From Ilumatobacteraceae bacterium (lineage in GTDB: Bacteria > Actinomycetota > Acidimicrobiia > Acidimicrobiales > Ilumatobacteraceae), in NCBI GenBank assembly GCA_024643255.1, contig JAHENF010000022.1:1-34096 (forward strand): a DNA stretch of 34,096 bases. Reading direction: 5' to 3'. Positions within the stretch are counted from its first letter, which is position 1; each line of letters starts with the position of its first letter. Shown piece after piece: positions 1 to 8,630 of the stretch. The position numbers and the translations under genes are program-made. The notes under the pieces are model-generated. The model was not told the origin of the DNA. It was given only the letters and a program-made list of their open reading frames with translations, and searched no databases.

Positions 1-808
1 TCGGCCACTCCGCGACCGGACCAGAACCATGCACGGACGGGTCGGCGTCGGCGTCGACGACCACCACGTACTCGCAGCGCCCCGAGCGGGTGACACCGGC
101 GGTGCCGTCGATCAACGCGGCCAGGGCATGCCCGGTGAGGAACCTCTGCTTCTCGACCGGATCATCCGGGCAGCCGTCGGGCACGGCTTCGGCGAACAGT
201 GCCTCGACGGTCGCTGCCAACTTCGACGCGAGGCGGACACCGCTCACCGGGTCGAACTGGCCGCGCAGGTTCCACATGCCTTCCGCATCCACCCATGACG
301 AGGCCCGCACTGCACGGCGTTGGCGGGCCAACCGGTCCACTCCGTCGTCGGTCTGGATCCGCTTTGCCTCCAGCGCTACCCGACGGGCGAACTGCTCCAC
401 CGTCGACGCCGCCGCTACATCGACCAACGCATCGACACGATCGAACAACTCACCCCGCTGCGCCACCGGCAACTGCGCCGCCGCCCGGGTGACCGCATCC
501 ACATGACCAGACGTCGTCTGACCATCACCCAACGTCTCGGCCAGCTTCGGCGTCAAAGCCAGCGTGCGTGAACGTTGGGTGGACTTCGCCGCCGCGCCGA
601 TCGAGGTCTTCGCGGCGTTCGCTACACGGGCCTCCGGGAAGTCGTCCGACGACAATTTCGCCACCAACGCCGCCTGCTGCGCCTCCGCCCACGACTGGAT
701 CTCGCGCACCGCGACCAGACCCGACTCGATCAGATCATCCGACGCCGAGACATCGTCACGAACCGCAATGATGCGCTCCACCCGCTCGACAACCCCAACC
801 GAATCCAT
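1..808 (-). CDS. DUF222 (13E12 repeat family) protein, probable HNH endonuclease, 3' end outside window
   Basis: An open minus-strand frame runs from ATG at 808 off the left edge, giving about 269 residues and no stop. It begins MDSVGVVERVERIIAVRD. It continues with the helical, alanine-rich pattern of DUF222/13E12 proteins, including AEAQQAALVAKL, a conserved LTPKLAETLGDGQTTSGHVD stretch and a VSGVRLASKL segment before FLTGHALAALI. In this family a C-terminal HNH nuclease domain normally follows; it would lie beyond position 1 and cannot be seen. An in-frame GTG at 814 is an alternative start. These genes are multicopy in actinobacteria and are often linked to mobile or repeated DNA. The family call is firm; nuclease function is inferred from the family only. 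Confidence 0.8.
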   Translation of the reverse strand, partial: MDSVGVVERVERIIAVRDDVSASDDLIESGLVAVREIQSWAEAQQAALVAKLSSDDFPEARVANAAKTSIGAAAKSTQRSRTLALTPKLAETLGDGQTTSGHVDAVTRAAAQLPVAQRGELFDRVDALVDVAAASTVEQFARRVALEAKRIQTDDGVDRLARQRRAVRASSWVDAEGMWNLRGQFDPVSGVRLASKLAATVEALFAEAVPDGCPDDPVEKQRFLTGHALAALIDGTAGVTRSGRCEYVVVVDADADPSVHGSGPVAEWP

Positions 809-887
809 ACCCACATCATGACCAAGGGGTCTCACAGAGTTGGCCGGGGTATGGCACCGGTGACAGAGCGGCGCTCCGGTCGGTTGC

Positions 888-1325
888 TCAGTCGCCGAGA
901 ATGGCGAACGTGCCTGCCGCGGTCGCGACGAGCCGCTCGTCGTCGCCGACGACCCTCGCCTCGAGGTGCACGACATTGCGGCCGCGCTTGACCACGGTCG
1001 CGGTGGCCGTGAGCCGACCGGCAACCGCCGGCCGGATGAATCGCAGTGCCACCTCGATACTGGCGCAGTAGCGACCGGGCTCGTCGAGCATGCTCATCGT
1101 CGACTTGCCCATCGCGGTGTCGACCAGGGCGAAGAGCACCGCACCATGCACGACGCCGTTCGGGTTGAGATGGTCGGATCCGACGTCGAGATGGGCGAAT
1201 CCCTCACCAGGTTCGTCGCCGGTCAACTCCATGCCGAGAAATTGCTGAAGTGGGAAGTCGCCGAATCCAGCCGGCTTCTCGAGGCCCGACTCGTCGGTTC
1301 CCCCTGCATGACCGTCCGCTGCCAT
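888..1325 (-). CDS. PaaI-family hotdog thioesterase
   Basis: A 145-residue protein, the usual size for a single hotdog-fold acyl-CoA thioesterase. Residues 54-73 hold the signature NPNGVVHGAVLFALVDTAMG-type helix entry, with Asn54 and the HGAV...DTAMG segment. The C-terminal part (ALRFIRP, TATATVVKRGRNV, LEARVV) forms the strands typical of the fold. The family hydrolyses acyl-CoA or aryl-CoA thioesters in the cytoplasm, often as a housekeeping step beside CoA-dependent catabolism. A CoA ligase lies on the same strand further upstream. The gene stands alone: 117 bp separate it from the aminotransferase stop and the Shine-Dalgarno is weak. The substrate cannot be read from the sequence. Confidence 0.85.
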   Translation of the reverse strand: MAADGHAGGTDESGLEKPAGFGDFPLQQFLGMELTGDEPGEGFAHLDVGSDHLNPNGVVHGAVLFALVDTAMGKSTMSMLDEPGRYCASIEVALRFIRPAVAGRLTATATVVKRGRNVVHLEARVVGDDERLVATAAGTFAILGD

Positions 1326-1442
1326 GAGGCCAGAGGCTATTGGCGCAGTCAGTGCTGGTGACAGTGCGGCGGTGCGACCGTCCTCCCGGAATCACGCGCG
1401 GGGCATCCTGTCGGTGCGCCGGCCGAAACGCCAGCCTGCCGA

Positions 1443-2813
1443 TCAGCCGCGGTTGCGCGCGGCGAACTCGCGGCTGGCGTCGGTGAGCAGCCGGCGCAAC
1501 GTCGACTCGATGAACGCGAACTCCTCCTCGCCGGCGATCAGTGGTGGCGACAGCGTGATCACCGGTTCGCCCCTGTCGTCGGCCCGGCAGATCAACCCGG
1601 CCTCGAACAGGCGCGGCGACAGGTACTCGCGCAGCAGCCAGTTCGCGGTGTCGTCGTCGAACATGCCGCGGCCCGCCTGATCGGTGACGAGTTCGATCGC
1701 CAGGAAGTAGCCGTCGCCACGGACGTCACCGACGAGAGGGATGTCACGCATCCCGTCGATCAGCGACTTGAAGCGGCCCTCGTTCGCGAGCACGTGCCCA
1801 CACAGGTCCTCGCGTTCGAACACGTCGAGGTTGGCATTCGCCACCGCGCACGACACCGGGTGGGCGCCGAAGGTCTGGCCCTGCAGGAACGCTCCCGGCG
1901 CGTCGACGAACGGCTCCGCGATGCGGTCGCTGATCATCACGCCACCGAGCGGTGAGTAGCCGCTGGTGACCCCCTTGGCGAAGGTGATCATGTCGGGCTG
2001 GTAGCCGTAGCGAAGGCTCCCGAACATGTGGCCGAACCGACCGAACGCGCTGATCACCTCGTCGCTGACGAGCAGCACCCCGTAGTGGTCGCAGATCTCG
2101 CGGACACGCGCCCAGTACCCCTCGGGTGGGACGAACGCGCCGCCGGTGTTCTGCACCGGCTCCATGAACACCGCGGCGACCGTGTCGGGGCCCTCCATCT
2201 CGATGCGCAGCGCCAGGTCGTCGGCGCAACGCAGCGTGCACGCGTCGAGGTGCATGCAGTCGCCGCAGCGGTAGCGATAGGGCGTCTGCACCTTGACCGC
2301 GCCCGGCAGCAGCGGTTCGAACACCGACTTGATCGACGGCACGCCGGTGAGACTGAGCGCGCCGAGCGATGTGCCGTGGTAGGCGAGGTAGCGCGAGATC
2401 ACCTTGGTGCGCATCGGCTCGCCGCGCAGTTTCCAGTACTGGCGCGACAGCTTGATCGCGGTCTCCACCGCGTCGCCGCCCGACGGCGTGAAGAACACCC
2501 GTTGGAGATCGCCGGGAGCCATCGCCGCGAGCCGCCCCGCGAGCGTGACCGCGGGTTCGTGCGCGAACCCCCAGATCGGGAAGTAGGCGAGCGTGGCCGC
2601 CTGCTCGCGAGCGGCGTCGGCGAGTTCGGCACGGCCGTGGCCCACCTGCACGGTGAACAGCCCCGACAGGCCGTCGAGGTACCGCTTGCCGTCCTCGTCC
2701 CACACGTAGCAGCCCTCACCACGCACGATCACCGGCGCCCCGCCCTGCTGGGCGCGCAACGGCGTGAAGTGCATCCAGAGGTGGCGGCTGGCGGCGTCGG
2801 AGATCTTCGACAT
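1443..2813 (-). CDS. Class III PLP-dependent aminotransferase
   Basis: A 456-residue fold-type I aminotransferase of the omega-amino-acid/diamine class. Visible signatures are the YLDGLSGLFTVQVGHG substrate-binding start (about 45-60), FFTPSGGDAVETAIKLSRQY (107-126), EPVQNTGGAF (218-227), the PLP-aspartate in VSDEVISAFGR (Asp251) and the Schiff-base lysine Lys280 in TFAKGVTSGY. It would transfer an amino group between an amine or omega-amino acid and a keto acid. An AGGAT Shine-Dalgarno lies just upstream of ATG 2813. An insertion at residues 183-196 contains four cysteines (C-x2-C-x5-C-x3-C), reported as a separate finding. It is not overlapped with its neighbours. Specificity (beta-alanine/pyruvate, GABA, other) is unknown. 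Confidence 0.9.
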   Translation of the reverse strand: MSKISDAASRHLWMHFTPLRAQQGGAPVIVRGEGCYVWDEDGKRYLDGLSGLFTVQVGHGRAELADAAREQAATLAYFPIWGFAHEPAVTLAGRLAAMAPGDLQRVFFTPSGGDAVETAIKLSRQYWKLRGEPMRTKVISRYLAYHGTSLGALSLTGVPSIKSVFEPLLPGAVKVQTPYRYRCGDCMHLDACTLRCADDLALRIEMEGPDTVAAVFMEPVQNTGGAFVPPEGYWARVREICDHYGVLLVSDEVISAFGRFGHMFGSLRYGYQPDMITFAKGVTSGYSPLGGVMISDRIAEPFVDAPGAFLQGQTFGAHPVSCAVANANLDVFEREDLCGHVLANEGRFKSLIDGMRDIPLVGDVRGDGYFLAIELVTDQAGRGMFDDDTANWLLREYLSPRLFEAGLICRADDRGEPVITLSPPLIAGEEEFAFIESTLRRLLTDASREFAARNRG

Positions 2814-2880
2814 TCGTGATCCTCGTTTCGGTGGGCAGACGATGTTGGCCAGGGAGCCCGCATCAGAGCAACAGCGGTGG

Positions 2881-3372
2881 TCAGAGCACCAGCCACTGTG
2901 AGCCGTCGATGAGCTCGCGAGCGGCGTCGAGATGTCCGGCGTGGCACGCGGTCTCGCCGATCATGTGCAACATGATGTGGCGCAGACTGGGGAAGTCGAG
3001 GCCCCACTCGTCCCACTGCGGGTCGCGTCGGCGAGGAGGGTCTCCGGGATCTGTCGACTCGATGACCGCATTGGCCTCGGCGATCTCGTGTCGGTAGAGG
3101 TCGATGATCCCGCTCGTCGTGTCGGCGGTGTCGATGATCCAGTCGGCGTTGGGTTCGGGCGGGAAGAAGTCGAGCGATTGCCCGCCGACGATGCTGCGGA
3201 ACCAGTAGTGCTCGTCAGCGAGGGAGAGATGTTTGAGCATGCCGAGGCAGCTCCAGCCGGACGGGAGTACCGGACGCCGGAGTTGCTCATCGGTGAGCCC
3301 GTCGATGGCGGCGAACACGTGGTGGCGCTGGGCGTCCAACGTCGCGAGGAGGTCCTCCTTCTCGGTCCTCAT
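2881..3372 (-). CDS. DinB-like (DUF664) family protein
   Basis: About 163 residues from the ATG at 3372 (MRTEKEDLLATLDAQRHH). An upstream in-frame start at 3411 would lie inside the preceding gene and is less likely. The protein is a predicted four-helix bundle with the family's metal-site pattern: His48 and His55 in LKHLSLADEHYW, and a C-terminal HMIGETACHAGHLDAARELI. DUF664/DinB_2 members are metal-binding proteins, some of which act as mycothiol- or bacillithiol-dependent transferases; here no specific reaction can be assigned. The start lies 1 bp after the stop codon of the upstream PLP enzyme (TGA complement 3374-3376), which implies translational coupling. Confidence 0.85.
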   Translation of the reverse strand: MRTEKEDLLATLDAQRHHVFAAIDGLTDEQLRRPVLPSGWSCLGMLKHLSLADEHYWFRSIVGGQSLDFFPPEPNADWIIDTADTTSGIIDLYRHEIAEANAVIESTDPGDPPRRRDPQWDEWGLDFPSLRHIMLHMIGETACHAGHLDAARELIDGSQWLVL

Positions 3373-3373
3373 C

Positions 3374-4471
3374 TCAGCCGAGCGCTCGCTGCAGATCGGC
3401 CCACAGGTCATCGACGTGCTCGCAGCCGACGCTCATGCGGATCAACGACGGTGGGATCCGCTCCTGGCCCGGAATCACCGCGCGCCGTTCCATCGTCGAC
3501 TCGACACCACCGAGGCTCGTCGCATGGTTGATGAGCTCCACTCGGGCACAGACCTCGCTCGCTCGTTCTCCGCTCCCGGTCGGCTCGAAGGAGAGCATCG
3601 CTCCGAACCCGACCATGAACGACGCCGCGACGGCATGGGTCCCATGGCTCGGGAGACCGGGATAGAGCACCCGCGAGATCTGGTCGTGAACCTCGAGGCG
3701 CGCCGCCAACTCCATCGCGTTCTGTTGTGCTCGTTCGAGCCGCAACGCCAGCGTCCTGGCTCCGCGGATGGTGAGGAAGGCCTCCATCGCGCCGATCGTC
3801 GCACCGTGGAGCAGGCGCCGGCGGTCGAACTCCTCGTACACGTCGTCGTCGCGGGTGACGAGCACTCCGGCGAGCAGGTCGGAATGTCCGCCGATGAACT
3901 TGGTCGCGGAGTGCATCACGACGTCCGCGCCGTAGTCGAGCGGTCGTTGGTTCAGCGGCGTGGCGAACGTGCCGTCGACGGCGACGAGCGTCGTCGACGG
4001 GCGCGGCGCCCCGCAGATCACCGGGAGGTCGGCGACGGTCATCAACGGGTTCTCCGGCGACTCGAGCCACACGAGATCGCACTGCGCCAACGCGTCGAGC
4101 CATGCCGGGGTGTCGGCCTGGTCGAGCCGACGCACGGTCCAGCGACCCTGGGCCTCGCCCTCGTCGACGATGCCTGCGACGCCGTGGTACGGATCGGTGG
4201 GAACCGCGATGTGCGCGCCGACCGCCAACCGGTTGAAGACGACCGCCGCGGCGGCCATGCCCGACGCGAACACGAGCGCCCGGCCGCCCTCGAGCCCGCC
4301 GAGCAGCGTCTCGAGCGCATCGGTCGTCGCGGTGCCGTCCGAGCGGCTGTACACGCGGTCGTCGGGCAGGTAGAAGTTCGATGCGAACGCCGGCGGGACG
4401 TTGAGTGGCTCACCCGCCGTGCGATTGCGACCTCCGGCGACCAGCCACGACTCGGGACTCCACTCGGACAT
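3374..4471 (-). CDS. Cys/Met metabolism PLP enzyme (cystathionine gamma-synthase/lyase-like)
   Basis: 365 residues. Diagnostic features of the transsulfuration family are VYSRSDGTATTDALE (40-54), the glycine-rich FASGMAAAAVVF (69-80), LESPENPLM (136-144), VAVDGTFATPLNQRPLDYGAD (164-183) and the PLP lysine Lys191 in VMHSATKFIGGHSD. Family reactions include gamma-replacement or elimination on homoserine esters, cystathionine or methionine. The usual YSR-x-x-NPT is replaced by YSRSDGT, so the exact reaction is uncertain. The protein is slightly shorter than typical MetB/MetC proteins (about 380-400). It is transcribed ahead of the DinB-like gene with a 1-bp gap. Confidence 0.88.
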   Translation of the reverse strand: MSEWSPESWLVAGGRNRTAGEPLNVPPAFASNFYLPDDRVYSRSDGTATTDALETLLGGLEGGRALVFASGMAAAAVVFNRLAVGAHIAVPTDPYHGVAGIVDEGEAQGRWTVRRLDQADTPAWLDALAQCDLVWLESPENPLMTVADLPVICGAPRPSTTLVAVDGTFATPLNQRPLDYGADVVMHSATKFIGGHSDLLAGVLVTRDDDVYEEFDRRRLLHGATIGAMEAFLTIRGARTLALRLERAQQNAMELAARLEVHDQISRVLYPGLPSHGTHAVAASFMVGFGAMLSFEPTGSGERASEVCARVELINHATSLGGVESTMERRAVIPGQERIPPSLIRMSVGCEHVDDLWADLQRALG

Positions 4472-4515
4472 CGAATCAAGCTACTGGGGGCGCGAGCCGC
4501 CCCGAGATCTCGTCG

Positions 4516-5337
4516 TCAGCCGATCACCTCGGCGACGCGCTCGATCACCGTCGGCGGCTCGGATTTCGGGATCGAGACGATCACGAGGTCGACGCCGGCC
4601 GTCCCGAACGCCTCCAGGCTCGTGCGGAGGGCGTCGTCGTCACCGTCGTAGCGTGCGATCGCGCTGCAGGTGATCTCACCGGGGTCGCGTCCGATCGCCG
4701 TACACGAGTCGTGCAGCACGGCGCGGCACTCGGCGAACTCGGCCAGGTCGGTCCCGCTGAAGTTCCAGTGGTGCGCGTAACGCGCCGCGAGCGGAAGTGT
4801 GCGGCGCTTGCCGCGCCCACCGATACAGATCGGCAGCGGGCGCTGCAGCGGCTTGGGGTTGTTCATCGCCTCGTCGAGCACGTAGTACTCGCCCTCGAAC
4901 GACGTGTGCTCGTTGCCGAGCAGCGACTCGAGTACCGCGAGACCCTCCTCGAAGCGGTCGAAGCGTTCGCGCATCGAACCGAGATCGATCCCGAAGGCGT
5001 CGCACTCCTCCTGGTTCCAGCCGGCGCCCACCCCGAGCTCGAGACGCCCACCCGAGGTGATGTCGAGCGTCGACGCCATGTTCGCGAGCACCCCGGGGTG
5101 GCGGTACACCATCCCGCTCACGAGCACACCGCCGCGGAGCCGTGCGGTCTCGTGGAGCAGTGCGGTCAGGCTGATCCAGCCTTCGAGGCAGTCCTCCGTC
5201 GAGTCGCCGAAGAGCGGGTACAGGTGGTCGAACGTCCAGCCCGATTCGAACACCTCGAGCTGGTCGGCTCGCTGCCAGACCTCCTTCATCCATGACCACG
5301 AGGTGCGTTGCGGTGAGGTCGAGAAGGCGAAGCGCAT
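4516..5337 (-). CDS. LLM-class F420-dependent oxidoreductase
   Basis: 273 residues from ATG 5337 (MRFAFSTSPQRTSW). Longer in-frame starts reach into the neighbouring ligase gene and are rejected. The TIM-barrel pattern of bacterial-luciferase-like F420/flavin enzymes is clear: GWTFDHLYPLFGDS near residue 33, VSGMVYRHPGVLANMASTLD, and GGRLELGVGAGWNQEECDAFGI (the cofactor-binding loop). It also has PLPICIGGRGKRRTLPLAARYAHHWN. The family transfers hydride between F420 (or FMN) and diverse substrates. It lies 44 bp from the PLP enzyme and 50 bp from the CoA synthetase, in the same direction. The substrate is unknown. Confidence 0.9.
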   Translation of the reverse strand: MRFAFSTSPQRTSWSWMKEVWQRADQLEVFESGWTFDHLYPLFGDSTEDCLEGWISLTALLHETARLRGGVLVSGMVYRHPGVLANMASTLDITSGGRLELGVGAGWNQEECDAFGIDLGSMRERFDRFEEGLAVLESLLGNEHTSFEGEYYVLDEAMNNPKPLQRPLPICIGGRGKRRTLPLAARYAHHWNFSGTDLAEFAECRAVLHDSCTAIGRDPGEITCSAIARYDGDDDALRTSLEAFGTAGVDLVIVSIPKSEPPTVIERVAEVIG

Positions 5338-5387
5338 GTCAGGAACGATCGCGCGTCGGTGCCGCCGGGCCGTTGCCGGACGGCGCG

Positions 5388-6887
5388 TCAGCGGATGGGA
5401 TGATCCGTCGACGCGAGGTCGCGGTACTGGTCGACGAGCCGGCGCTTCTGGACCTTGGCCGACATGTTGCGCGGCAACGGCTCGTCGCGCACGACGAGGT
5501 AGCGCGGGAGCTTGAAGTCGGCGAGCGTCTCGGAACACGCCGTGAGCACGGTCGCAGCCGTTACCAGGTCGGGGTCACCGACCGCGATGACCGCGGGCGT
5601 CTCACCCCACCGTTCGTCCGGCACTCCGATCACCGCCACCTCGGTGATCCCCGGAAGTGCGGCGAGGAGTCGTTCGATCTCGGCGGGATACACGTTGAGC
5701 CCACCCGAGATCAGCATGTCCTTCATGCGGTCGACGACGTACAGGTACCCCTCGTCGTCGACACGCCCGATGTCGCCGGTGTGCAGCCAACCGTTGCGCA
5801 GCGCGTCGCGGCTCTCGTCGGGTCGGTTCCAGTAGCCGACCATGATCTGGGGGCCGCCGACGAGAATCTCGCCGAGTTCGCCGGGCGGTACCGGTCGGTC
5901 GTCCTCTGCAGCGATCATGACCCGGCCGTGCATGACAGCGAGGCCCGCCGAGCCGAGCTTGCGCAGCGCATCGCTCGGCGCCAGGACCGTGACGGCCGCC
6001 GATGCCTCGGTGAGGCTGTAGCCCTGGGCCATCGGCACCCCGCGCGCCTGCACCGCGCGGATGATCGACTCGGGCACGGCAGCACCCCCCGACGACGCCA
6101 CCCGCCACGACGACAGATCGGTGTCGGCCCAGCGTTCGTGGCTGATCATCGACTGGTAGATCACGGGCACGGCGAACAGCCCGGTGATCCGTTCGGCTTC
6201 GATCAGCTCCAATGCGCGCGTGGCGTCGAAGCCACGTTCGAGCACGACGCAGCCACCGGCCCAGTAGGTGAACAACCACACGGCCAGACCGCCGGTGAAC
6301 GCCAGGGGGAACGGGAGCAGCACCCGCTCGTCGGGACCGAGCGCCATCGCCTGAGCCCAACCCTGCGATGCCGAGTTCCACGAGTCGTGCGTCAGGATCG
6401 CACCTTTCGGATCGCCGGTCGTGCCCGACGTGTAACAGATGAATGCCGCCTGTGCCCCGCCGCCGTTCGAGCGGGCAGGCGATCGGCCGACCCGACGGTG
6501 GTCGTCGAGTTCCTCGGCCTCGACCACCCGTCGGTCGGCCAGCTTCGCCAGCGCGTCCTCGAAGGCGGCTTCGCTGACGATGACCCGGCAGTCGGCGTCG
6601 TCGGCCACGTAGGCGACCTCGGTCGCAGTGAACCTGACGTTCATCGGCACGACGACCGCGTCGAGTTTGAGCGCCGCCATGGCGACTTCGCACCACTCGG
6701 GCCGATTCGTCATCAATAGTCCGACGCGATCGCCGGCAACGACGCCGAGTTCGGCCAACCCGACGGCGAGTTCGTCGGTTCGGCGCTCGATGTCGAGCCA
6801 CGTGAAGTCGCGTCCCTCGAATCGCAGGCCGACCGCGTCCGGCCGGTTCGTGGCCCAGTAGCGGCCGATGTCGGCCAGATGCACCAT
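5388..6887 (-). CDS. AMP-dependent acyl-CoA synthetase (fatty-acid/carboxylate-CoA ligase)
   Basis: 499 residues starting MVHLADIGRYWATNRPDAVG at ATG 6887; the open frame extends upstream but into the promoter of the divergent gene. ANL-superfamily motifs in order: A3 ATP loop YTSGTTGDPKG (152-161), GYSLTEAS (A5), GELGEILVGGPQIMVGYWNRP, GWLHTGDIGRVDDEGYLYVVDRMKDM (A7/A8 hinge) and SGGLNVYPAEIE. The catalytic C-terminal Lys478 lies in NMSAKVQKRRL. It activates a carboxylic acid to acyl-AMP and then acyl-CoA. It is divergent from an LLM oxidoreductase across 76 bp that contain a palindrome. Acyl-chain or aromatic specificity cannot be told from these motifs. Confidence 0.92.
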   Translation of the reverse strand: MVHLADIGRYWATNRPDAVGLRFEGRDFTWLDIERRTDELAVGLAELGVVAGDRVGLLMTNRPEWCEVAMAALKLDAVVVPMNVRFTATEVAYVADDADCRVIVSEAAFEDALAKLADRRVVEAEELDDHRRVGRSPARSNGGGAQAAFICYTSGTTGDPKGAILTHDSWNSASQGWAQAMALGPDERVLLPFPLAFTGGLAVWLFTYWAGGCVVLERGFDATRALELIEAERITGLFAVPVIYQSMISHERWADTDLSSWRVASSGGAAVPESIIRAVQARGVPMAQGYSLTEASAAVTVLAPSDALRKLGSAGLAVMHGRVMIAAEDDRPVPPGELGEILVGGPQIMVGYWNRPDESRDALRNGWLHTGDIGRVDDEGYLYVVDRMKDMLISGGLNVYPAEIERLLAALPGITEVAVIGVPDERWGETPAVIAVGDPDLVTAATVLTACSETLADFKLPRYLVVRDEPLPRNMSAKVQKRRLVDQYRDLASTDHPIR

Positions 6888-6910
6888 CGTCGACACCCCC
6901 TCGATCGCCG

Positions 6911-6927
6911 GACGACCTTCGGTCGTC
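6911..6927. promoter_or_regulatory. Palindrome in divergent promoter region
   Basis: GACGACC-TTC-GGTCGTC is a perfect 7-bp inverted repeat with a 3-bp spacer. It sits in the 76-bp gap between the divergently transcribed CoA synthetase (start 6887) and LLM oxidoreductase (start 6964). It may be an operator for a regulator encoded elsewhere. In DNA this GC-rich, such palindromes also arise by chance. Confidence 0.35.
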
Positions 6928-6963
6928 GACCGCGACGACACCGTCGACAGTACGTTGTCGGCG

Positions 6964-7833
6964 ATGACTCGGACGGCTCGGATCGGCATCACGCTCATGC
7001 TCGGCGATGACGGCATCTCGCCGAGCGAGCTGGCGCGGGCGGTGGAGGAGCGTGGCTTCGAATCGCTCTGGCTCCCCGAGCACAGCCACATCCCGATCAG
7101 TCGCGACACGCCGTGGCCGGGGTCGCTGAGCGGTGAACCGCTGCCCGAGGTCTACTCGCACCTGCTCGACATGACGGTGTCACTGGCGATGGCGGCGGCG
7201 GTCACGACCCGTCTTCGACTCGGCACGAGCGTGGCGCTGCTCGCGGCGCGAGACGTGCTGTGGACGGCGAAGGAGTATGCGACGCTCGACGTGCTGAGCG
7301 CGGGGCGAGTGGAATTCGGTGTCGGGTTCGGCTGGAACCGCGAGGAACTCGCCCACCACGGCGTCGATTTCGAACGTCGCTGGGATCACACACGCGAGGC
7401 GGTCGCGGCACTCCGCTCGGTGTGGAACGACGACATCGCGTCGTTCGACGGCGAACACGTGGCCTTCACGCCCTCATCGGCATGGCCGAAACCCGGCCGC
7501 GACGGGCCGAAGGTGCATGTCGGCGGTGGCGCCGGCCCGCGCGTGCTGCGCAACGTCGCGGAGTGGGCGGACGGGTGGATGCCGATCAGCGCCCGGTCGA
7601 GTCTCGCCGGGCGTCTCGCCCTGCTCGACGAGGCATGCGATCGGGCTGGACGCGACCGCCGCGAGATCGATGTCAGTGTGTTCGGCGCCACGACCGACCC
7701 CGACGGCCTGGCGAACCTCTTCGACGAGGGTGTCCACCGAGCCGTGCTGACGCTGCCGAGTCATCAACGCGACGATGTGCTGCGCCGGCTCGACGAGTGG
7801 GCGCCGCTGGTCGAGCTCAACGCCGGGCGGTGA
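6964..7833 (+). CDS. LLM-class F420-dependent oxidoreductase
   Basis: 289 residues from ATG 6964 (MTRTARIGITLMLGDDGIS). It shows LWLPEHSHIPISRDTPWPG near the N-terminus and TRLRLGTSVALLAARDVLWTAKEYATLD. The F420 family hallmark GGR-like segment appears as AGRVEFGVGFGWNREELAHHG, followed by KVHVGGGAGPRVLRNVAEWADGWMPI. This matches the subgroup of actinobacterial LLM enzymes often annotated TIGR03619, named here from memory. Its last 17 bp overlap the end of the convergent amidotransferase gene. It is the second of four LLM paralogues in this window; the substrate is unknown. Confidence 0.9.
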   Translation: MTRTARIGITLMLGDDGISPSELARAVEERGFESLWLPEHSHIPISRDTPWPGSLSGEPLPEVYSHLLDMTVSLAMAAAVTTRLRLGTSVALLAARDVLWTAKEYATLDVLSAGRVEFGVGFGWNREELAHHGVDFERRWDHTREAVAALRSVWNDDIASFDGEHVAFTPSSAWPKPGRDGPKVHVGGGAGPRVLRNVAEWADGWMPISARSSLAGRLALLDEACDRAGRDRREIDVSVFGATTDPDGLANLFDEGVHRAVLTLPSHQRDDVLRRLDEWAPLVELNAGR

Positions 7834-8503
7834 CGCCGGCCCAGTCGCAGAAGTTGGCGATCAGCCGACGCCCGGCCGGGTGCTCGTCGGTCCAGTACTC
7901 GGGATGGAACTGCGTGCCCGCGAGCGGTCGCGAGCCGTGTGCGAGGTACTGCACCTCGGTGATGTCGGTGCGGGCGAGGTTCACGAATCCCTCCGGCACG
8001 TCCTTGAGCTCCCACGTGTGGGCATGGCGGAACACCGGGCGGCGTTCCATGCCGACGAGCAGCGGGTGCTCGCCGATCAACTCGACGGGTTCGTACCCGA
8101 GCTCCTTGCGCCAGCCGGGCTCGTACTTCGGATGCGGGTCGGCTTCCGCTTCGTCGAGCCGCCCGACTCGCTCGAGGCGGGCCCCCATCGCCTGGCCGAG
8201 CAGTTGGAATCCGCCGCAGAATCCGAACACCGGGGTCTGGCCCGCCCGGATGATCTCGATGAGTCCGCCGAGATCGCGCTGGTCGTAGGCCTCTGCCGGC
8301 GCGCCGTTGCCGCTGATGAAGACCGCCGTGATGTCGAGTTCGTCGACGATGCCGGCGTCGACGTCGGTGTAGCGCTGGAGCAGACAGCGTTGACCGGTGA
8401 CGTCCTGGAGCATGTACGAGATGCGCGCTCTCGCCGCGAGCAGCCAGTCGGTGTGCGGCCTCAGGTAGGTCGAGGCGTGTTCGTAGTCGACGTAGAGGAT
8501 CAT
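7817..8503 (-). CDS. Class I glutamine amidotransferase-like protein
   Basis: 228 residues from ATG 8503 (MILYVDYEHASTYLRPHTDW). The class I triad is visible: Cys96 in the nucleophile elbow FGFCGGFQLLGQAMG, with His200 and Glu202 in GTQFHPEYWTDE. The fold is therefore that of GuaA/CarA/PuuD-type amidotransferases. There is no fused synthase domain, so it could hydrolyse gamma-glutamyl compounds or supply ammonia to a separate partner. The 3' end overlaps the convergent LLM gene by 17 bp. It is divergent from the isochorismatase-crotonase pair, with a 43-nt palindromic repeat in the gap. Confidence 0.85.
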   Translation of the reverse strand: MILYVDYEHASTYLRPHTDWLLAARARISYMLQDVTGQRCLLQRYTDVDAGIVDELDITAVFISGNGAPAEAYDQRDLGGLIEIIRAGQTPVFGFCGGFQLLGQAMGARLERVGRLDEAEADPHPKYEPGWRKELGYEPVELIGEHPLLVGMERRPVFRHAHTWELKDVPEGFVNLARTDITEVQYLAHGSRPLAGTQFHPEYWTDEHPAGRRLIANFCDWAGVTARR

Positions 8504-8535
8504 CGCGGCGGCCAACCTACCGGGCCCCCTGATTC

Positions 8536-8578
8536 GCGATGAGCGAACACTCCTCCATGCGGTGCGCTCGCTCATCGC
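8536..8578. repeat. 43-nt palindromic repeat, copy A
   Basis: Arms GCGATGAGCGA and TCGCTCATCGC are perfect complements, 43 nt end to end. The element lies between the divergent amidotransferase and isochorismatase genes. Three further 43-nt copies (16933, 16995, 18078) share GCGATGAG...CTCATCGC but carry different, still complementary, bases at the next three arm positions. Confidence 0.8.
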
Positions 8579-8630
8579 TCGACTGGTCGGCCGACGTAAC
8601 GTTCGGTGATTCCTGGAGAGGGGAGACGAC

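Noticed and set aside
1..571. Plus-strand frames in the first 570 bp
   Set aside because: The minus strand encodes a recognisable DUF222 protein across the whole stretch; the plus-strand frames are Arg/Pro/Thr-rich shadows.
3233..4651. 472-residue plus-strand open frame
   Set aside because: Antisense to the PLP enzyme gene, with biased Arg/Ala/His composition and no recognisable domain.
6888..7109. N-terminal extension of the acyl-CoA synthetase up to 7109
   Set aside because: It would overlap the divergent LLM coding region, has no family homology before MVHLADIGRYW, and would remove the promoter gap.
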